Positions 32,782 through 45,360 of a DNA stretch of 64,000 bases are shown one piece after another. A program made the position numbers and the translations under genes. The notes beneath the pieces are model-generated. The model worked only from the letters and a program-made list of their open reading frames with translations. It had not been told where the DNA came from and did no database searches. The DNA comes from Russula earlei. Taxonomy: Eukaryota > Basidiomycota > Agaricomycetes > Russulales > Russulaceae. How positions within the stretch are numbered: the first letter of the stretch is position 1; each line of letters starts with the position of its first letter. The DNA lies in NCBI GenBank assembly GCA_025769875.1, contig JAGFNK010000008.1, positions 1 to 64,000 of the forward strand, read 5' to 3'.

Positions 32782-35700
32782 ATGTCTTCGAGTCATGTCA
32801 TTTCTGCACCTCGAAAACCCTCGTCTCCAGCGCCTCCCAGCGTGACACCTCTTATTCCTGAACGCTACATCGACATACCATCTCAGAGGTTGTATGCCTT
32901 GAGCTTTGCACTGCTCGTCCAGGTGAGAGTGGCCTCTCTCAACCCTCGCGCTGATAACTTAACTCAAATCCGTAACTTCTAGGCCATAAAACTTTTTGAT
33001 TTCATCCTGTACCTTTTTTCTTCCGAGGGCAGTCCCACCCCACACTATGGCAAAAAATGGCTGCTTGTTGATATCTTATTCTGTCTCACTCTCTCGCGCC
33101 TACGCATCCCGAGACTAAACTACACCAACACCATTGTGGCATTGCAAATATTCTGTTTTGCGCTATTGGACGGACTTTTGTTTGGTGGCATTCGGCTACA
33201 TATCTTTGGGGACTCGAGCACACACTCATCCCGCCATGGTGCGTTGGTCGTAGAGTCCTATGATACAGATCTCACCCAAACTCCTTAGATCATGTCGGTT
33301 TTCAGTCATCCTCAAACCTGTTCAGCGTATCCAATTGGCTCTCTGTTCTCACCTTCGGCCTCGTGACAGCCAGTGGCTATGGCAGCAAGGATGCCCATCT
33401 CGCCGGCCAGCACACTGTTCGCATGTCACCCATCAGCACCGCGCAGCTCAATCCCTACGGTCAGCGGTTCTGCCTGGATACTTCCTCGAGCAGTGTCCTT
33501 GTCCCCATCCTCTTGAATAACTCTAACCCAACCTCCTTGCGATATACCATCACGCCCTTGGGCTATACCGAGTCCTTGCGGGGCAAGATCGAAACCGTGA
33601 CATTGTCTACCCGTGATCTCAAGGCTATCGAAAACGCACATCGGGAACAATTGCGAGTAACGAAAACAGCAAAACAAGAGCATTCTGACCACAATGTTGA
33701 CGACTATGACGACGATTATGCGAATGATGGTCCGCGCGACGCTCCCTCCTCTCTCCCACGCTTACAGAAGACCCAGTCCATCGTGCACATTCGCCTCTCG
33801 AAACCAGGGGCTGTTCATCTCATAGGTGTCAGTGACCCATCTGGCGTTGATGCTCGTATCTCATACCCATCGGATATTACTATTGCCCCATGTCCTCACG
33901 CGGAGTTTGTCGATGGTGATGTCCTTACTCGCGGAGATAACATAAGATGCGCAGCCCCTGGCCTAAACACCCTTGGGGAAGACAAAGACGTTCGCCTAAC
34001 TCTGAGCATCGTTGGTGTCCCTCCCCTTAGTCTCAAATGGTTCAAGGAAATCAATGGTCGCAGGGAATACTTTGTCGTGGAAGGCATCCAGACAGAACAC
34101 GCTTCACCTTCCGAAAGTTCACCACCATCATATAACTCTCCTCAAGAGATCCGTGTGCCGCTCACGGTCACTGCCGAGGCCTTTGGTACCCATACTTACG
34201 TACTTGAGAGTGTTACAGACGCACTTGGGAATCAGGAGCTCCTACCTACCTCTTCGTCACCTGCAAAGTACGGAGACTTATCCTCCGAGTCTAACAGTAA
34301 AATTAGTCGCTCTCTCCGAGTTCTTCATCGCCCCACAATGGCTTTCAAAGGTTGTGGACCACAAAAGCCTGCTTCTCTCCTCATCGGTTCCAACATTTCT
34401 CTTGTCATTGATACTCAAGAGGCCGATGATCTTGACTCGCCATGGGATGTGAAAATACGATACCAACCTCCAACGGACGCATCTGGTAAAAGCATCAACA
34501 AACGCCTTAGACCTTGGCAGCAAACTATTCATTCTCAATCGGGAAAACGCGACCTGGCTGTCGAAGCTGATTCCCCTGGGGATTATACGATTGTCGATGT
34601 AAGGGGAAAGTATTGCGAGGGTGATGTGCTGAGTCCCGAAATGTGCACCGTGGTGGAGCTGCCTAAACCTGCGGCCGAGATTGAATGGAGACGAATCCAC
34701 GAATGGTGCGCTGCATTCTCAGAGATCTTGTGATTAAGCCATTCATACTGTTTTACAGCTCTGGAGACACTGGTGTTGCTGCCTCGCTTGTCCTTCACGG
34801 CACACCACCCTTTCATGTCTATTATCGAATGCAACGGGATAAGGAACCGGCGCGGGAGCTGGTTAAGACATTCTACAACTCTCGTGGAGAGATGACTCTG
34901 CAGCCGTCACAAAGTGGCCACTACATCTACAGTTTTTCTCACCTGAGCGATGCCAACTACAACAAAGTAGACCTGAAAGGCCCAACCATTGATCAAATAG
35001 TCCATCCATTGGCGTCGGCTTATTTTGCAGCATCCTCTGGAAGGGATCGGGTGACGATCAATAGTTGTTCAGAGAATTCTGTGGACGTAGATGTTAACCT
35101 TGCGGTAAGCGTTGATAAAGGAGTAACTCCAACATAATGATTGATCGGTCTACAGGGCATAGGTCCTTGGAATCTGAATCTCCAGGTTGTTGGTCCACAG
35201 AACTCCGAGATCGTATCATATTCTGGTATTGATACCTCACGAAGAAGACTGCAAGTCAGTGTCCCTAAGGATGTGAACAGGGAGGGTGGTTCATTTGAGA
35301 TCAACATTGGTGGGTATTACTCTCCCATATCGGCGATCCCATACTTATGTGAGATTTTGTAACCAGTTAGCGTCGAAGACTCCTCAGGGTGCAAGCGTAC
35401 ACTAAGTGTCCCAGGAGTCGCCGTCAATGTCAAAAAGGTTAAGCCCACAGCAAAGTTTTATGGAAGGGAGGGTCAACGGCGTGTCGTCACCATCGAAAAT
35501 GAGCAAGCGAGTCTTCCGATGAGACTAACCGGCGATGGGGTAGCTACTCAGTTTTCATACTACATTTAATATTATACTGACTTATAGCAGCCATGGCGGA
35601 TAAAATATCGCATTTTAGAACGTCCCGAACCAACTCGATCCGCTCTACTGGAGTCACCTAATGATTATCTTCGGGTCACAGAAAAGGGCCGTTATGAGAT

Positions 35701-37295
35701 GTTAGAGGTAAGTCCGTACCCGCACCATAAAGGCGAGAAAATATGACCGCGGCAACAGGTATCTGACTCTCAATGTCCTGGCACGGTTATAGCCCAGGAA
35801 TCCACCTACGAAGTAGACTGGGTTCCACGGCCATCAGCGACAATCTCCCCCGACACGGTGGCAGTATACGAACCGTATAATGGCACCCACATTCTGCCCG
35901 CAATCTGCGAAGGGACAAGTGGGCATGTTGACTTTGATCTGACAGGTCTTTGTTTCGTATTTGCCAGCTTCAATATGCTGAATTGATTTGGGCAGGTCGA
36001 CCTCCTTTTCAAATCATGTATAACATTGCACGATCAGTCGATTCAGGTGGCACAAGGCTGCTGGACCAACCTATCTTCAATAGTATACAAGCCTCGGACC
36101 CGCTTCCAGCTCCACACATCCGAACCGGGTCGGATTTACTACGAAGTTAAACAAGTTGGCGATACCGCTTACCCCCTCTCCAAGCACAGGGGTGTCGTTA
36201 TCCCCCGTTCCGATCGACCTCTGCTTGAGCAAGAGGTTCTTATGCGACCTTCCGCGCGATTTGCGAGTGCGAACAGACTCTCATATTGCTTAAACGAGAA
36301 CTTTGTGCCCCAAGATAAGGGTACTGAGGACGGCGTCCTCGTATTACAGGGCACACCGCCCTTCGAACTCGCGATCTCAGTGCTGAACTTTGCGGCGAGC
36401 GAACGTTTCACCGAGACGGTGACAGTACACGATACGACTTGGAGGCTTAACCTACCGGGATACAGTTTCAAGTCTGTGGGTCAATATAAGGTATCCATTG
36501 AGTCCGTCAGGGATGCATCGCGTTGCGAACAGAGGCCACTTGACACTCACGACCGGTCAATTTGGGTAGACGTCGCTGAGTCCGCCGCGATTGTACCGTT
36601 CGACAGAAGAGAATACTTCTGTGTTGGAGAAGTTGCACAGTTCCAATTAGAGGGCATTCCTCCGTGGACAATTGGGTGAGACAGCTTTCCTTCAAATGAG
36701 AGCAATTGTTTACGGAGATCAGGTACCGAGTGAATGGCAAGGCGTATACCCAAGAGGCAAAGCAGTCACCGTTTGCATTTTCCCAACAGCAGCCAGGCGA
36801 ATTCAAAATCACATCGATCGCACAGCGACAAAAAATGTGCAAGTCTGTCGTTGGGGATTTGAGCTATGCAGTGCATCCTCTACCCACCGCCCAGGTCGGC
36901 CAAGGGAACAGGATTTTCCAAGACATTCATGAAGGTACGTGTGTTATTGTCAGTCGCTTGTCAAACCATCCCTGTTCATCCTCATTCAAAAGGAGACCAA
37001 GCTGAGATCAAATTCACGTTAATTGGCGAGCCACCCTTCACATTCACATACCAACGCTCGGAGCTGAGCCCTAGGAAGGGTGGCAGCCCGGGCAAGGTCC
37101 TTGAAACGCATACGGTGTCAGGCGTGACTACTACTGAGTATTCAATCTATTCTGCTCTGGAAGGTCAGTACAGCACTCCCTGGACCATGATGTCAGCTGA
37201 CGGAGCGAACAGGTGTTTGGACGGTCACTTCCATCGCTGACCGCTATTGTCGATACCCGCCAGCGCAGCCGGATCGAATATTGGACCAAAAATAG
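32782..37295 (+). CDS. POM152: Nucleoporin POM152
   Basis: Transmembrane nucleoporin of the nuclear-pore membrane ring. The N-terminal region has the POM152 pattern: IPERYIDIPSQRLYALSFALLVQ, two to three membrane helices (AIKLFDFILYLF, WLLVDILFCLTLSRLRIP) and SGYGSKDAHLAGQHTVRMSP. The long lumenal part contains repeated Ig-like/cadherin-like domains marked by a recurrent GxPPxxLxY/W pattern, for example VGVPPLSLKWFK, HGTPPFHVYYRM, GTPPFELAIS, EGIPPWTIG and GEPPFTFTYQR. The last exon encodes GVWTVTSIADRYCRYPP, the family's terminal motif. Many introns; one joins IHE to CSGDTG near 34705-34758. It converges on the pyrophosphatase gene with 191 bp between stops. Confidence 0.93.
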
Positions 37296-37486
37296 TGACA
37301 GCACGTCGTGTTAGCTCGAAAGCATTTGTATCTTTAGACAACTCAGATCACGCTAATGATGACTTCATAATTATCACATTCATTTTTCTAAAGAACTCAT
37401 GACCACGGAGCTGCCATACTGATCAAAGTAAATAGGTCGACAGAGCCGATTTTGGTTCATCTCACTATTACTTGCTTCCTACGAGC

Positions 37487-38874
37487 CTACACCTGCGCAG
37501 AAGAGATGTAGAACCATTTGGAAACTAAAGCGAAATGTTGAGCATACAGGCAGCACAAAGAAGGTGAACAGACGGACTGGCAGGGTCAATAGGGGCCGGC
37601 GGTTTTCTAGAATCAGGAGGTAGGCTCGTATATGAGGGGTCGTGCGGCCTGACGTGGCCAGGAGAGTTCTCGACAGCTATGTTGCGACTACGGGCAGAGT
37701 TGTCAGCCCCAGATCCACCGATACTACTCCCCAACGGGAGAACAGACTTACATCGAGATTTCGTATTCCGCTGTCTTGGCGGGGCTTCCGCCAGTGATGA
37801 GGCGACGCCATGCTTCATGGCACTCATGGATGATTTCTGCGGCGTATTTCTTGTTCTTGGCCTCGCCGGAGAACGCGAATTGATTCTCGGGCTTGCCATC
37901 GGGGATTTTGTAAATGCTGTCAAGTTAAGAGCGAGCGAGTCGGCAGGACGAGGAAGGGGGGGGGGGGGTGTTCACATTGGGGTATTGGGTATAAGAAAAG
38001 GAAAAGGGGATATGTTTTTTTTTTTTTACGCACCGGAACCACTCGTTCGTGGCGCGCACAAGGCCAGGCAGATGACGCTCGACGTCCTCAATGTCGTTCA
38101 GCTTGGACGCGAGAGGATCCTGCACGTCGACGACGAGGACCTTCCAGTCGGTCTCGCCTTCGTCCAGGAGGGCCATGATGCCGAGGACCTTGACTTGCTT
38201 GACTTGCCCGACGTAGCCGACCTGCTCACCAATCTCGCAGACGTCCAGCGGGTCATTGTCACCTCTGGCCTTGGTCTCGGCGTGCTGCGAAGCCGGATCT
38301 TCCCAGGTCTGCAAGTATATATATTACACGGTGAGCACAGGTCACATGGGGAGTGAAGAGCGAGGCGCGCAGGCGAGCGATGATGACGATGAGGGGGATG
38401 GGTAAATGGGTAGAGCGAATGGAAGTGCTGCAGCAAACAGATTGGACTCGCCTGCGGGAAAGCACCGTAGTTCCAGATGTACCCGTGGTGGGGGAAGCAG
38501 TTGCGCACGTAGCGCAGACGACCCTTCTTGATGTCCTGCTTGATGGGGTTGAACGGTTCCTCCTTGCAGATCTCCATCTTGGCGTTGGTCCAGCGGGGAA
38601 CTTCGACGATCATGTTGAGGATGCCATTGCTCTGGTCTGCGAAGAGCGGGATGTCGTGGAACGGCGAGACGACCTGGCCGTTTTGTTCGATGTAGACGCG
38701 ATGTTCTGATGTTCCACCCACCGCGTTGAGACAATCGTCGCCACAGTATCAAATTTGGGGAATGGAACATACCAAGTGTATTGGGGGCGCCGATGAGTCG
38801 AGAGGTGTATTCTAGGAAAGGGGAATAAGTGAGGAAAGAGGGCTGAAGTACGAAAGAGAGGGCATACGGGACAT
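37487..38874 (-). CDS. IPP1: Inorganic pyrophosphatase (family I)
   Basis: Cytosolic Mg-dependent enzyme hydrolysing pyrophosphate to phosphate. The first exon encodes only Met-Ser plus one base, then an intron, then [13 protein letters not shown]. The core has [34 protein letters not shown], the signature [11 protein letters not shown] with the metal-binding aspartates, and [19 protein letters not shown]. The last exons give [20 protein letters not shown] and finally [12 protein letters not shown] after a small intron, matching the usual C-terminus. Introns contain homopolymer runs (13 G near 37956-37968 and 12 T near 38014-38027 on the plus strand). Start chosen because the two-residue exon is the only one giving the conserved N-terminus. 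Confidence 0.93.
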
Positions 38875-39038
38875 TGTGGACGATGAAGATAGAAATCGGA
38901 TCTGCCTTGCTATTCGACTGGACGCCCGCAACACCGCCATGGGAAAGATCAAATATCAAATGACGACTGCCTTCGGGTGGTTTATTATTGGTGAGCAAGG
39001 CCACGGCGTAAACTATATCGCGCGATCGTATGATCATA

Positions 39039-41396
39039 TCATATATCTCGTTTATCTAGACTCAGTGCACGTAATACATCCTCGCGAGCTTTGGCACTGC
39101 GCCGTCGGCTGAACTCCTCATTGAAGTCGAGACGGAGTAGCAATCGCTCGATGTGCCGTCGCATCTCCCCAATCTTGTCAGACCTTCTACCTTCCCGCGA
39201 TCCTATCCCAGGCGCAGGGACCGATACGCTGTGCATCGTGCTGTTGAAAAATCCTGACTTTGAGAGGTCCGTTCTTCCTGCGAACGTCTGCTGGGATGTT
39301 GACTGCGTCAACTGCTCATAAAACGTGTCCAGAAGCGAATGGAACGTCTAATTTGGTAAGAGGGAGGTATAAAGATCAGTGGCCAGCAGGGGCTCGAAGG
39401 TGACGAACCTCGTTAATTTCCGACACAACGAACCATCGTTCCATAACCATCTTTCCCACCCCTCCAGCTCCGCCTGCCAAACTGCCTTCAAAAAGTAGGG
39501 CCGGTAACACATCGCCGCCCCATCTCTCCACCTGTGCAACGAGTTGTTCACACAACTCGAATATAGGTCGAAGAGTGGCCATGAGCATAGGATTTGTTAA
39601 AAGACAGCCGGTTAACAGCCGTTCGAGGTAGGTGCTGTGAATATTCCGCAGTGTCGAAAAGTCCAGATTTGTCACAGCGCTGCCCATGGTCGGTTCGGTT
39701 CGGGGCTCTGCGTGCTCTGCAGGCCTTGAATTTCTTGGGATGGGAAGATCCGCAGTTTGACCACCTGCGTTCTCAGGGTTCTGAATTTTTGACTCTCCGT
39801 CGGGCCACAGCTGCTTCTTGAGTCTTCTGAACTCGCCGTCGATGACATCTGTACATGACATAGCTGAGTAAGTTGTCGAGGAACCAATTCATCTCTCGGA
39901 CCAAACCCCAGCCACATCGCAAAAGTGCCTGACGTGCAGCCAAGTCCTCTGTCGTGCCACCTTCACCTAAGCCGGTCCACCGTCGACGGGCACGTTGCGC
40001 GTTGGACAAAGTAGCCCAGCACGTATGCATCCGCGTGTGTGTCTTTCTGAGGGAGGATAGGAAGGCGAAGAGGGTTCCGTATAGCTGTAGATCAGCTGGT
40101 TGGAGAAACATATCCAATGGCCATTCAACTCTGTATAACAAATTCAATGAGGTCCCAAGAAGAATGTCATTAAATGTAGTTTCCATGATATTATCGCCAC
40201 CAACTGAGTGGGCAAGATTTTTAGGGTCGGATAATGAGGGAAGGAGTGGGCGTAATGGTCCAGTAGGGAGCTGAAATTGCAGACGAGAGAGTGACGGGTC
40301 ATATTGGGCGGTGGTTCCCAAGGAAGCACGGAGCAGTGCAAGATTAAGATCCTGTTCGCGAATCATGCCAGATGAGTCCATGCGAGAAGTCAGTCGAGAG
40401 ATCTTGAGACGCTCGATTTCCCTGATCAACGAAAGACTGAATTCTCCATTGCGGATTAGAAAGTAGTTGGCTCTAAGCGCCATTCATGAGACATCATGGC
40501 ATGCTCATGTTCGAGGATACTTACAGCGAATCGACTGAAGTTTCAACATCCTTGATGGTAAGAACGTTCATCCAGAGCCATTCGCTGACATTAGTACGGA
40601 TATCTGCGACGACCCGATCGAAAGCGTATTGGTCCCCAACGTGAACTGTTTCTAGTTGTTTCGCATGGTTCGCTGCAAGGTTCTGAGGAAATTGTGCCCT
40701 CCATCTCGCAGTTTTAACTCTGCCAATAGCCTTTCCCACGTAAGTTATCGAGCTCCTCGATTGAGCGGAGATGCAAGAAGGGGCGCATCCGTCCAAAAAG
40801 ACATAGTTCTTTGACACAAGCGGGTCTGTTTCCGAAATTGAGCCATGGATCAAAAGGGATATGAGTTGTGCCTTCCACACGCGCTGGACTGTTAAAGATA
40901 GACGAGACATGATATCTGCAATGCGATGTATTCCCGTCGAAGAGCGTAAGGTGAGCATGTCAATGAGGGGACCGGGTTTCCAATCGGCGTGTTCGAAAAG
41001 GTCATCTACTAATGCCTCCAAGGCCACGAAAGGCGCGTCCCATTCGGCAAAGATAGCGCGGATGGACGACAAAGGGACGAAGGAACCGCTCGCAACGAGC
41101 GTAGAATCGCGCTTAAGCACTTTATCCTCTGTTTCCACGACAAGCGCCTCGTACTCTGTTTTGAGGATTTGATTCAGGGCCGAGGCGAGCGCGCACACAT
41201 AACGGGATGAGGAGCGAGAAAGCGTTGATGAGGCGTTCTTAATCTTGCGATACCGAGACGCAATAAGGGCGATTGATTCGAGGCATTGTTGTTCACCTGG
41301 GTGAAGCAGCTGTTCGAATGACGGATGGACTGTGTGATTTGTAGGGAATAAAGATGAAGAATGGCCAGCCAGGACGAGCAAGACTTCTGCTATCAT
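39039..41396 (-). CDS. Gamma-tubulin complex component 4 (GCP4-like)
   Basis: Spc97/Spc98-family protein that helps form the gamma-tubulin ring complex at microtubule-organising centres. It begins MIAEVLLVLAGHSSSLF and includes HPGEQQCLESIALI, a start typical of GCP4-like members. The GRIP1 half has YRKIKNASSTLSRSSSRYVCAL, LVSKNYVFLDGCAPSCIS and DRVVADIRTNVSEWLW. The C-terminal GRIP2 half shows YFLIRNGEFSLSLIREIERL, YRVEWPLDMFLQPADLQLY and REMNWFLDNLLSYVMY. It ends with a Ser/Arg-rich stretch. It is short for the superfamily, which fits GCP4 rather than GCP5/6. Starts lie 122 bp from the divergent TBC gene. Confidence 0.9.
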
Positions 41397-41518
41397 GACG
41401 ACCGGAGAGAGCGCGTTACATCACGTGTATCGTGTACAATTGTAATGAATCATCCCATATTAGGTTTTGGTTATGTGCAAATATTTTTATTCTCATTTCT
41501 TTTTCTTAAACCTCGTTG

Positions 41519-43698
41519 ATGGTGGAAGACATCCCAAAAAATCCCTCGTTCTCTCTGGATGACGCCTTTTCGGATACCGATGACAATGACCCTAGCATCG
41601 AATTCTCCTCCATCGCCATTCGCGCGGACCTGGCGCGAGCTGTATCATATTCTCAAGTGAATGAAGGGCTAGGGGATGCAGAAGAGTTACCTTATCTCGA
41701 TGCTGCGGGAGACACGACGGAATCTCTCCCAGAGCCACCCTCGTTAGTATGTAGCATCCCCGTGACTCTACGCGAGCCTCACCGCTTTGCAGGGATGGAG
41801 ATATTTCAAGCCCCGCCCTTGATGTCAACCAACTCTCTGCCAAGTTCGATTCCGTTTCCCTTTCGGAGAGTCCGGTGGAAAAACCTTCCAATGAAGAGGA
41901 CCACCATGATATACAAAATAGGCCTGGCGTCACGGAAAATAGGCACGGACGGCGCCATTCTAGGAACGACGGTGACTCGGAAGTACGACACCATGCGGTG
42001 TGCTCTGACGAATCTCATGCTCCCCTGGACGCAAGCCAGGAATCACAACTCTCGTCTTCTCCACCCGAGCAAACCCCTGATACGCCAGTCTCGGTCTCCG
42101 AGTCGGAGAGGCCTATAGAAAGGCCTACAGGGCAGACTGTCCATATAAGAACACCTTCACAACCTTCAACGCCCGTCACCACTCCATCCACGGCATCGAC
42201 ACCACCGCTTCCTTTACCCTTCCATAAACCTACGCGGTCAACAGGGCCTAGTGTGTTCGAGAGGGTTATCAGTAAAACAAGACCATCATTTCTCCCCCCC
42301 AAGAGTAAAAATGAAGACCAGAAGCATATGGCAGATTGGGAGAACATGATGAAGCGGAGCAGGGCTGCAGGTACAGTAACCTACCTACCCGAAAATTTGT
42401 ACTAAGATACTTTCATGAAAAGAGGAGAAACGAAGAAACGCATTACAAGAACGTAGGCTAGCAAGAGAACTCCACGTCGAACAATCACTCAATATATGGG
42501 AGAAGGAAATTTTACCGGATTGGAAAATAGTTTATCGTAATTCGGTGATGCGAAAGCTTTGGTGGGCAGGTATACCTACCAAACTTCGTGCGACGATGTG
42601 GGAACGTGCCGTCGGAAACTCTTTGGCCTTGTCTCAAGGTACGATATAAATTTCCTCGCCATCACACGATCGTTAAATGTACCTTCGGTAGACACCTATC
42701 GAATATGCCTTGCCCGAGCAAATCGTGCTCTCTCAGCTGGGACATTTCCAACGACGTCACTCGGCCTAATTGAACAAGACGTACAAAACACCCTTCCCTC
42801 CCTTCACATCTTCAGTGCGGATTCTGGGCCAATGTACGCCGACCTCAAAGATATGTTGTACGCCTGGGTCGTATCTCGCTCGGATGAGGGTTTGGGCTAT
42901 GTTCCAGGGACGGCGAGGATTGCAGCCATGATTCTACTCAACATGTCCGCGGGCCCGGGTTTCATCGTTTTGAAAAACTTATTGGAGCGCCATTGCATGC
43001 GCTCTTTCTATGGAGGTTTGTCTACAAAGGATGATGTGAGAGTTTCAGCACGACAGATATATTGAGCTGACCGCTATTGTTTCTAGGTGGAGGCCTATTA
43101 CAGGTCAGTTGATCTGGTGCATGGAATATGATGGCGGCTAACCTTCTCCAGGATTTTCGACACTTTACTAGCAGATGGCATGCCCAAGAGTATGTTTTCA
43201 TGACACCCAGCGTCTTTATGTCCGCTCATTTTTTTTTTCAGTTTACTTCAACTTTAAACAGCATCAAATCTCCCCTCAGCATACCTTCGGGACTGGATCG
43301 TTCCCCTTTTTATCGACCACCTCCCTTTTGAGGCCTGCGCGCGCTTGTGGGATGTCATCCTCTTGGAAGGCGACGCGTTTTTGTACCGTGCATGCCTAGC
43401 TATGTTGGCCGTTCTCGAGTCCCGACTATTTTTCCCGGATAATCAAGAGCTTCTGGACTTGCTAAGGTATTCTTTCGAGGCGAACGCCCCTTTTTTGTTA
43501 CTAATCTAGTTTTACAGGGGAGAGAACAAAGCAGCCCTTGAGGTAGCTCGTAGAGAGGGTCGACCCATGAACGGTGGGAAATACGAGATCTATGGCGTCG
43601 ACGAAGAAACGTTATGGGACCGAATTGAGTTCATGGACAACTGGTGGAAGGAAAGCACTTGGAACAGATTGTTGCGCAGAGAATTACCAGATATTTGA
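41519..43698 (+). CDS. TBC-domain protein (TBC1D12/14-like), catalytic fingers absent
   Basis: Rab-GAP fold protein. The N-terminal 250 residues are acidic and Ser/Thr/Pro-rich without a known domain. The TBC domain starts around DWKIVYRNSVMRKLWWAGIPTKLR and runs through DTYRICLARANRAL, PSLHIFSADSGPMY, LLNMSAGPGF, LLERHCMRSFYGG, YRIFDTLLADGMP and FEACARLWDVILLEGDAFLYRACL. The Arg-finger motif IxxDxxR reads IEQDVQN (Asn codon 42787-42789), and the Gln-finger motif YxQ reads YVPG (Pro codon 42904-42906), so both catalytic residues of canonical Rab-GAPs are missing. It probably binds a Rab or another partner without GAP activity. Several introns in the second half. The start lies 122 bp from GCP4. 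Confidence 0.88.
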
Positions 43699-44020
43699 CT
43701 GTTTGTATACTAGCTTGTTCTTGGGAAGGAAGGTGTCTGCATCCACACCAACTTACCCTCTCACCTGCTGTTGGAGTATGTGCGGACTACGTGCATTGTT
43801 CGTGCACTTAGTTGTACAAAAAGTCTTAGAGACGTCGATTAGTCACATAACGGAGACCAAGACCCCACAATCAACCTCTAGTGTAAGTCAGCAGCCAGAT
43901 GGGCAAATCTGTTCTGTGGATGGGACCGGGTCAAAGTGTCGCTCGATGTCAGTGTGACAATGTCATATTCATACACTGGCAGGTCTACAGAAAATGTGAA
44001 GAGACACATACATCCACATC

Positions 44021-45251
44021 TCAACTACCGTCGACTTCACCTCGCGCACGATCGTCGTCGTGGTCATCTTCCAAGTTACTCTTCCAAAACTTGTACAACC
44101 TACGCCTGTTCCAGTCCCTCGTATCCTGTTCGCTGGCAACAGAGAAAACGTGATTGAGGAGGGCCCGATGGAGAGACGATTTGTCCACCGTCGATGAACT
44201 CGATATGCACGAGTTGTCCGCGATGTACGACAGCTCGTCGCCCAAAAGTCGACGTCGTTTCTTGCTCGGAGGCTCGGCCGCGCCAGGGGAGGCGAGGGAC
44301 TGTATCAGAGGCTCGAGAACGGCGGACATCACGCGTTCGAACGTGTGGTTCGACGACGTGCGCGCAAGGACTGTGAGGAAAGGCGCGATCACCGCGTCGA
44401 GCGGCGCGCGAGGCGGACGTTCGTCCGTGGCTTCGGAGTCCCAGGCGAGTACCTTTTCGAGTTCCTCGAGATAGACGTCTGCGAGGTGGTACTTGAGGCT
44501 TGGAGGCACTCGATTGTCATCAGGACTGGGCGAGCCGGCGTCAGGGAAAAACGCAAGATTAAAGAGACAAAAAACGATGGGACGGGGCTTTACTTACCAA
44601 AGCGGTCCACCTTTCCTGATCAAAATATCGTTATACGTTTGAAGGCTCCCGAAATCCCAGTCGCATCGCATCAACAGACGGAAGGATGCGTTGACGAAGC
44701 GCCGGATGAGCATGTAGTACTTGTCCATCCTGGCGTGCGCGTTGTACATGAATGATTTCCGAGAGTTGGTTGGCAGGATAGTCGACCGAGCTCACCTTAG
44801 GCGATCGATGCCTCCCCACTCCCGAACGATTGTCCTCCAGAATCCTCCGAGAAACTCAAAAGAGGCAACTTTTTGGTCTATAATTAAGAGTATGTTCCGC
44901 TAGTTCCGACGCAAGGGCTTGCTGGACCAATGCTTTGTCCGACATCCAAAAACCTGCGAGCCACAGTCAGTCAGTCAGTCAGTCAGTCAGTCAGTCAGTC
45001 AAAAAACCCCTTTGCTGATTATCGGAGCTCACAGTAGAAAATTCCCTTCCATAATTTGTCCATTTCATGATCAGAAAGATGAGGACGATCTGGATCCGAA
45101 AGAAATGCGGCGAGATTCTTAACGGCTTTATCCCGCGTCTTTTTGTCTGCAGAAGTGTCACCGGGGGAGGATGTCTCACACAAATAAGCGAACCTGTCGA
45201 TGCAAGATACTTTCCCAGGGGTGGAGTTTGCGATGCTGAGCTGGACGCCAT
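44021..45251 (-). CDS. RRP1: RRP1/Nop52-type rRNA processing protein
   Basis: Nucleolar protein, PF05997, needed for 27S/28S pre-rRNA processing and 60S subunit assembly. Exon 1 encodes TPPLGKYLAST, exon 2 DKKTRDKAVKNLAAFLSDPDRPHLSDHEMDKLWKGIFY, and the next FWMSDKALVQQALASELAE, the diagnostic block. Further exons give FLGGFWRTIVREWGGIDRLR-like sequence, MDKYYMLIRRFVNASFRLL and PPSLKYHLADVYLEELEKVL. The C-terminus has PSKKRRRLL, a probable nuclear localisation signal, and an acidic tail. The intron before FWMSDK contains a CAGT microsatellite. Starts lie 109 bp from the divergent HIU hydrolase. Confidence 0.9.
44964..45000. repeat. (CAGT)n microsatellite in an RRP1 intron
   Basis: About 9.25 perfect copies of the tetranucleotide CAGT, read as GACT/ACTG units on the transcribed minus strand. 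It lies just upstream of the 3' splice site of an RRP1 intron, so length change would alter the polypyrimidine-to-AG region but not the protein. Confidence 0.95.
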
Positions 45252-45360
45252 AGAAGTGTTCTATATGGATCTGGGTGAGGGGCGAGTAAACTTTTTTTTT
45301 AGTGATAAGATAAGGTGTGGACTCAGTACATCATCCCATCCACCCGCACTTCAGTTAGGG

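Noticed and set aside
41519..43698. Normal Rab-GAP annotation
   Set aside because: Both finger residues are replaced, so catalytic GAP activity should not be assumed from the domain name.
44964..45000. CRISPR-like regular repeat
   Set aside because: It is a simple CAGT microsatellite without spacers, inside a spliceosomal intron.
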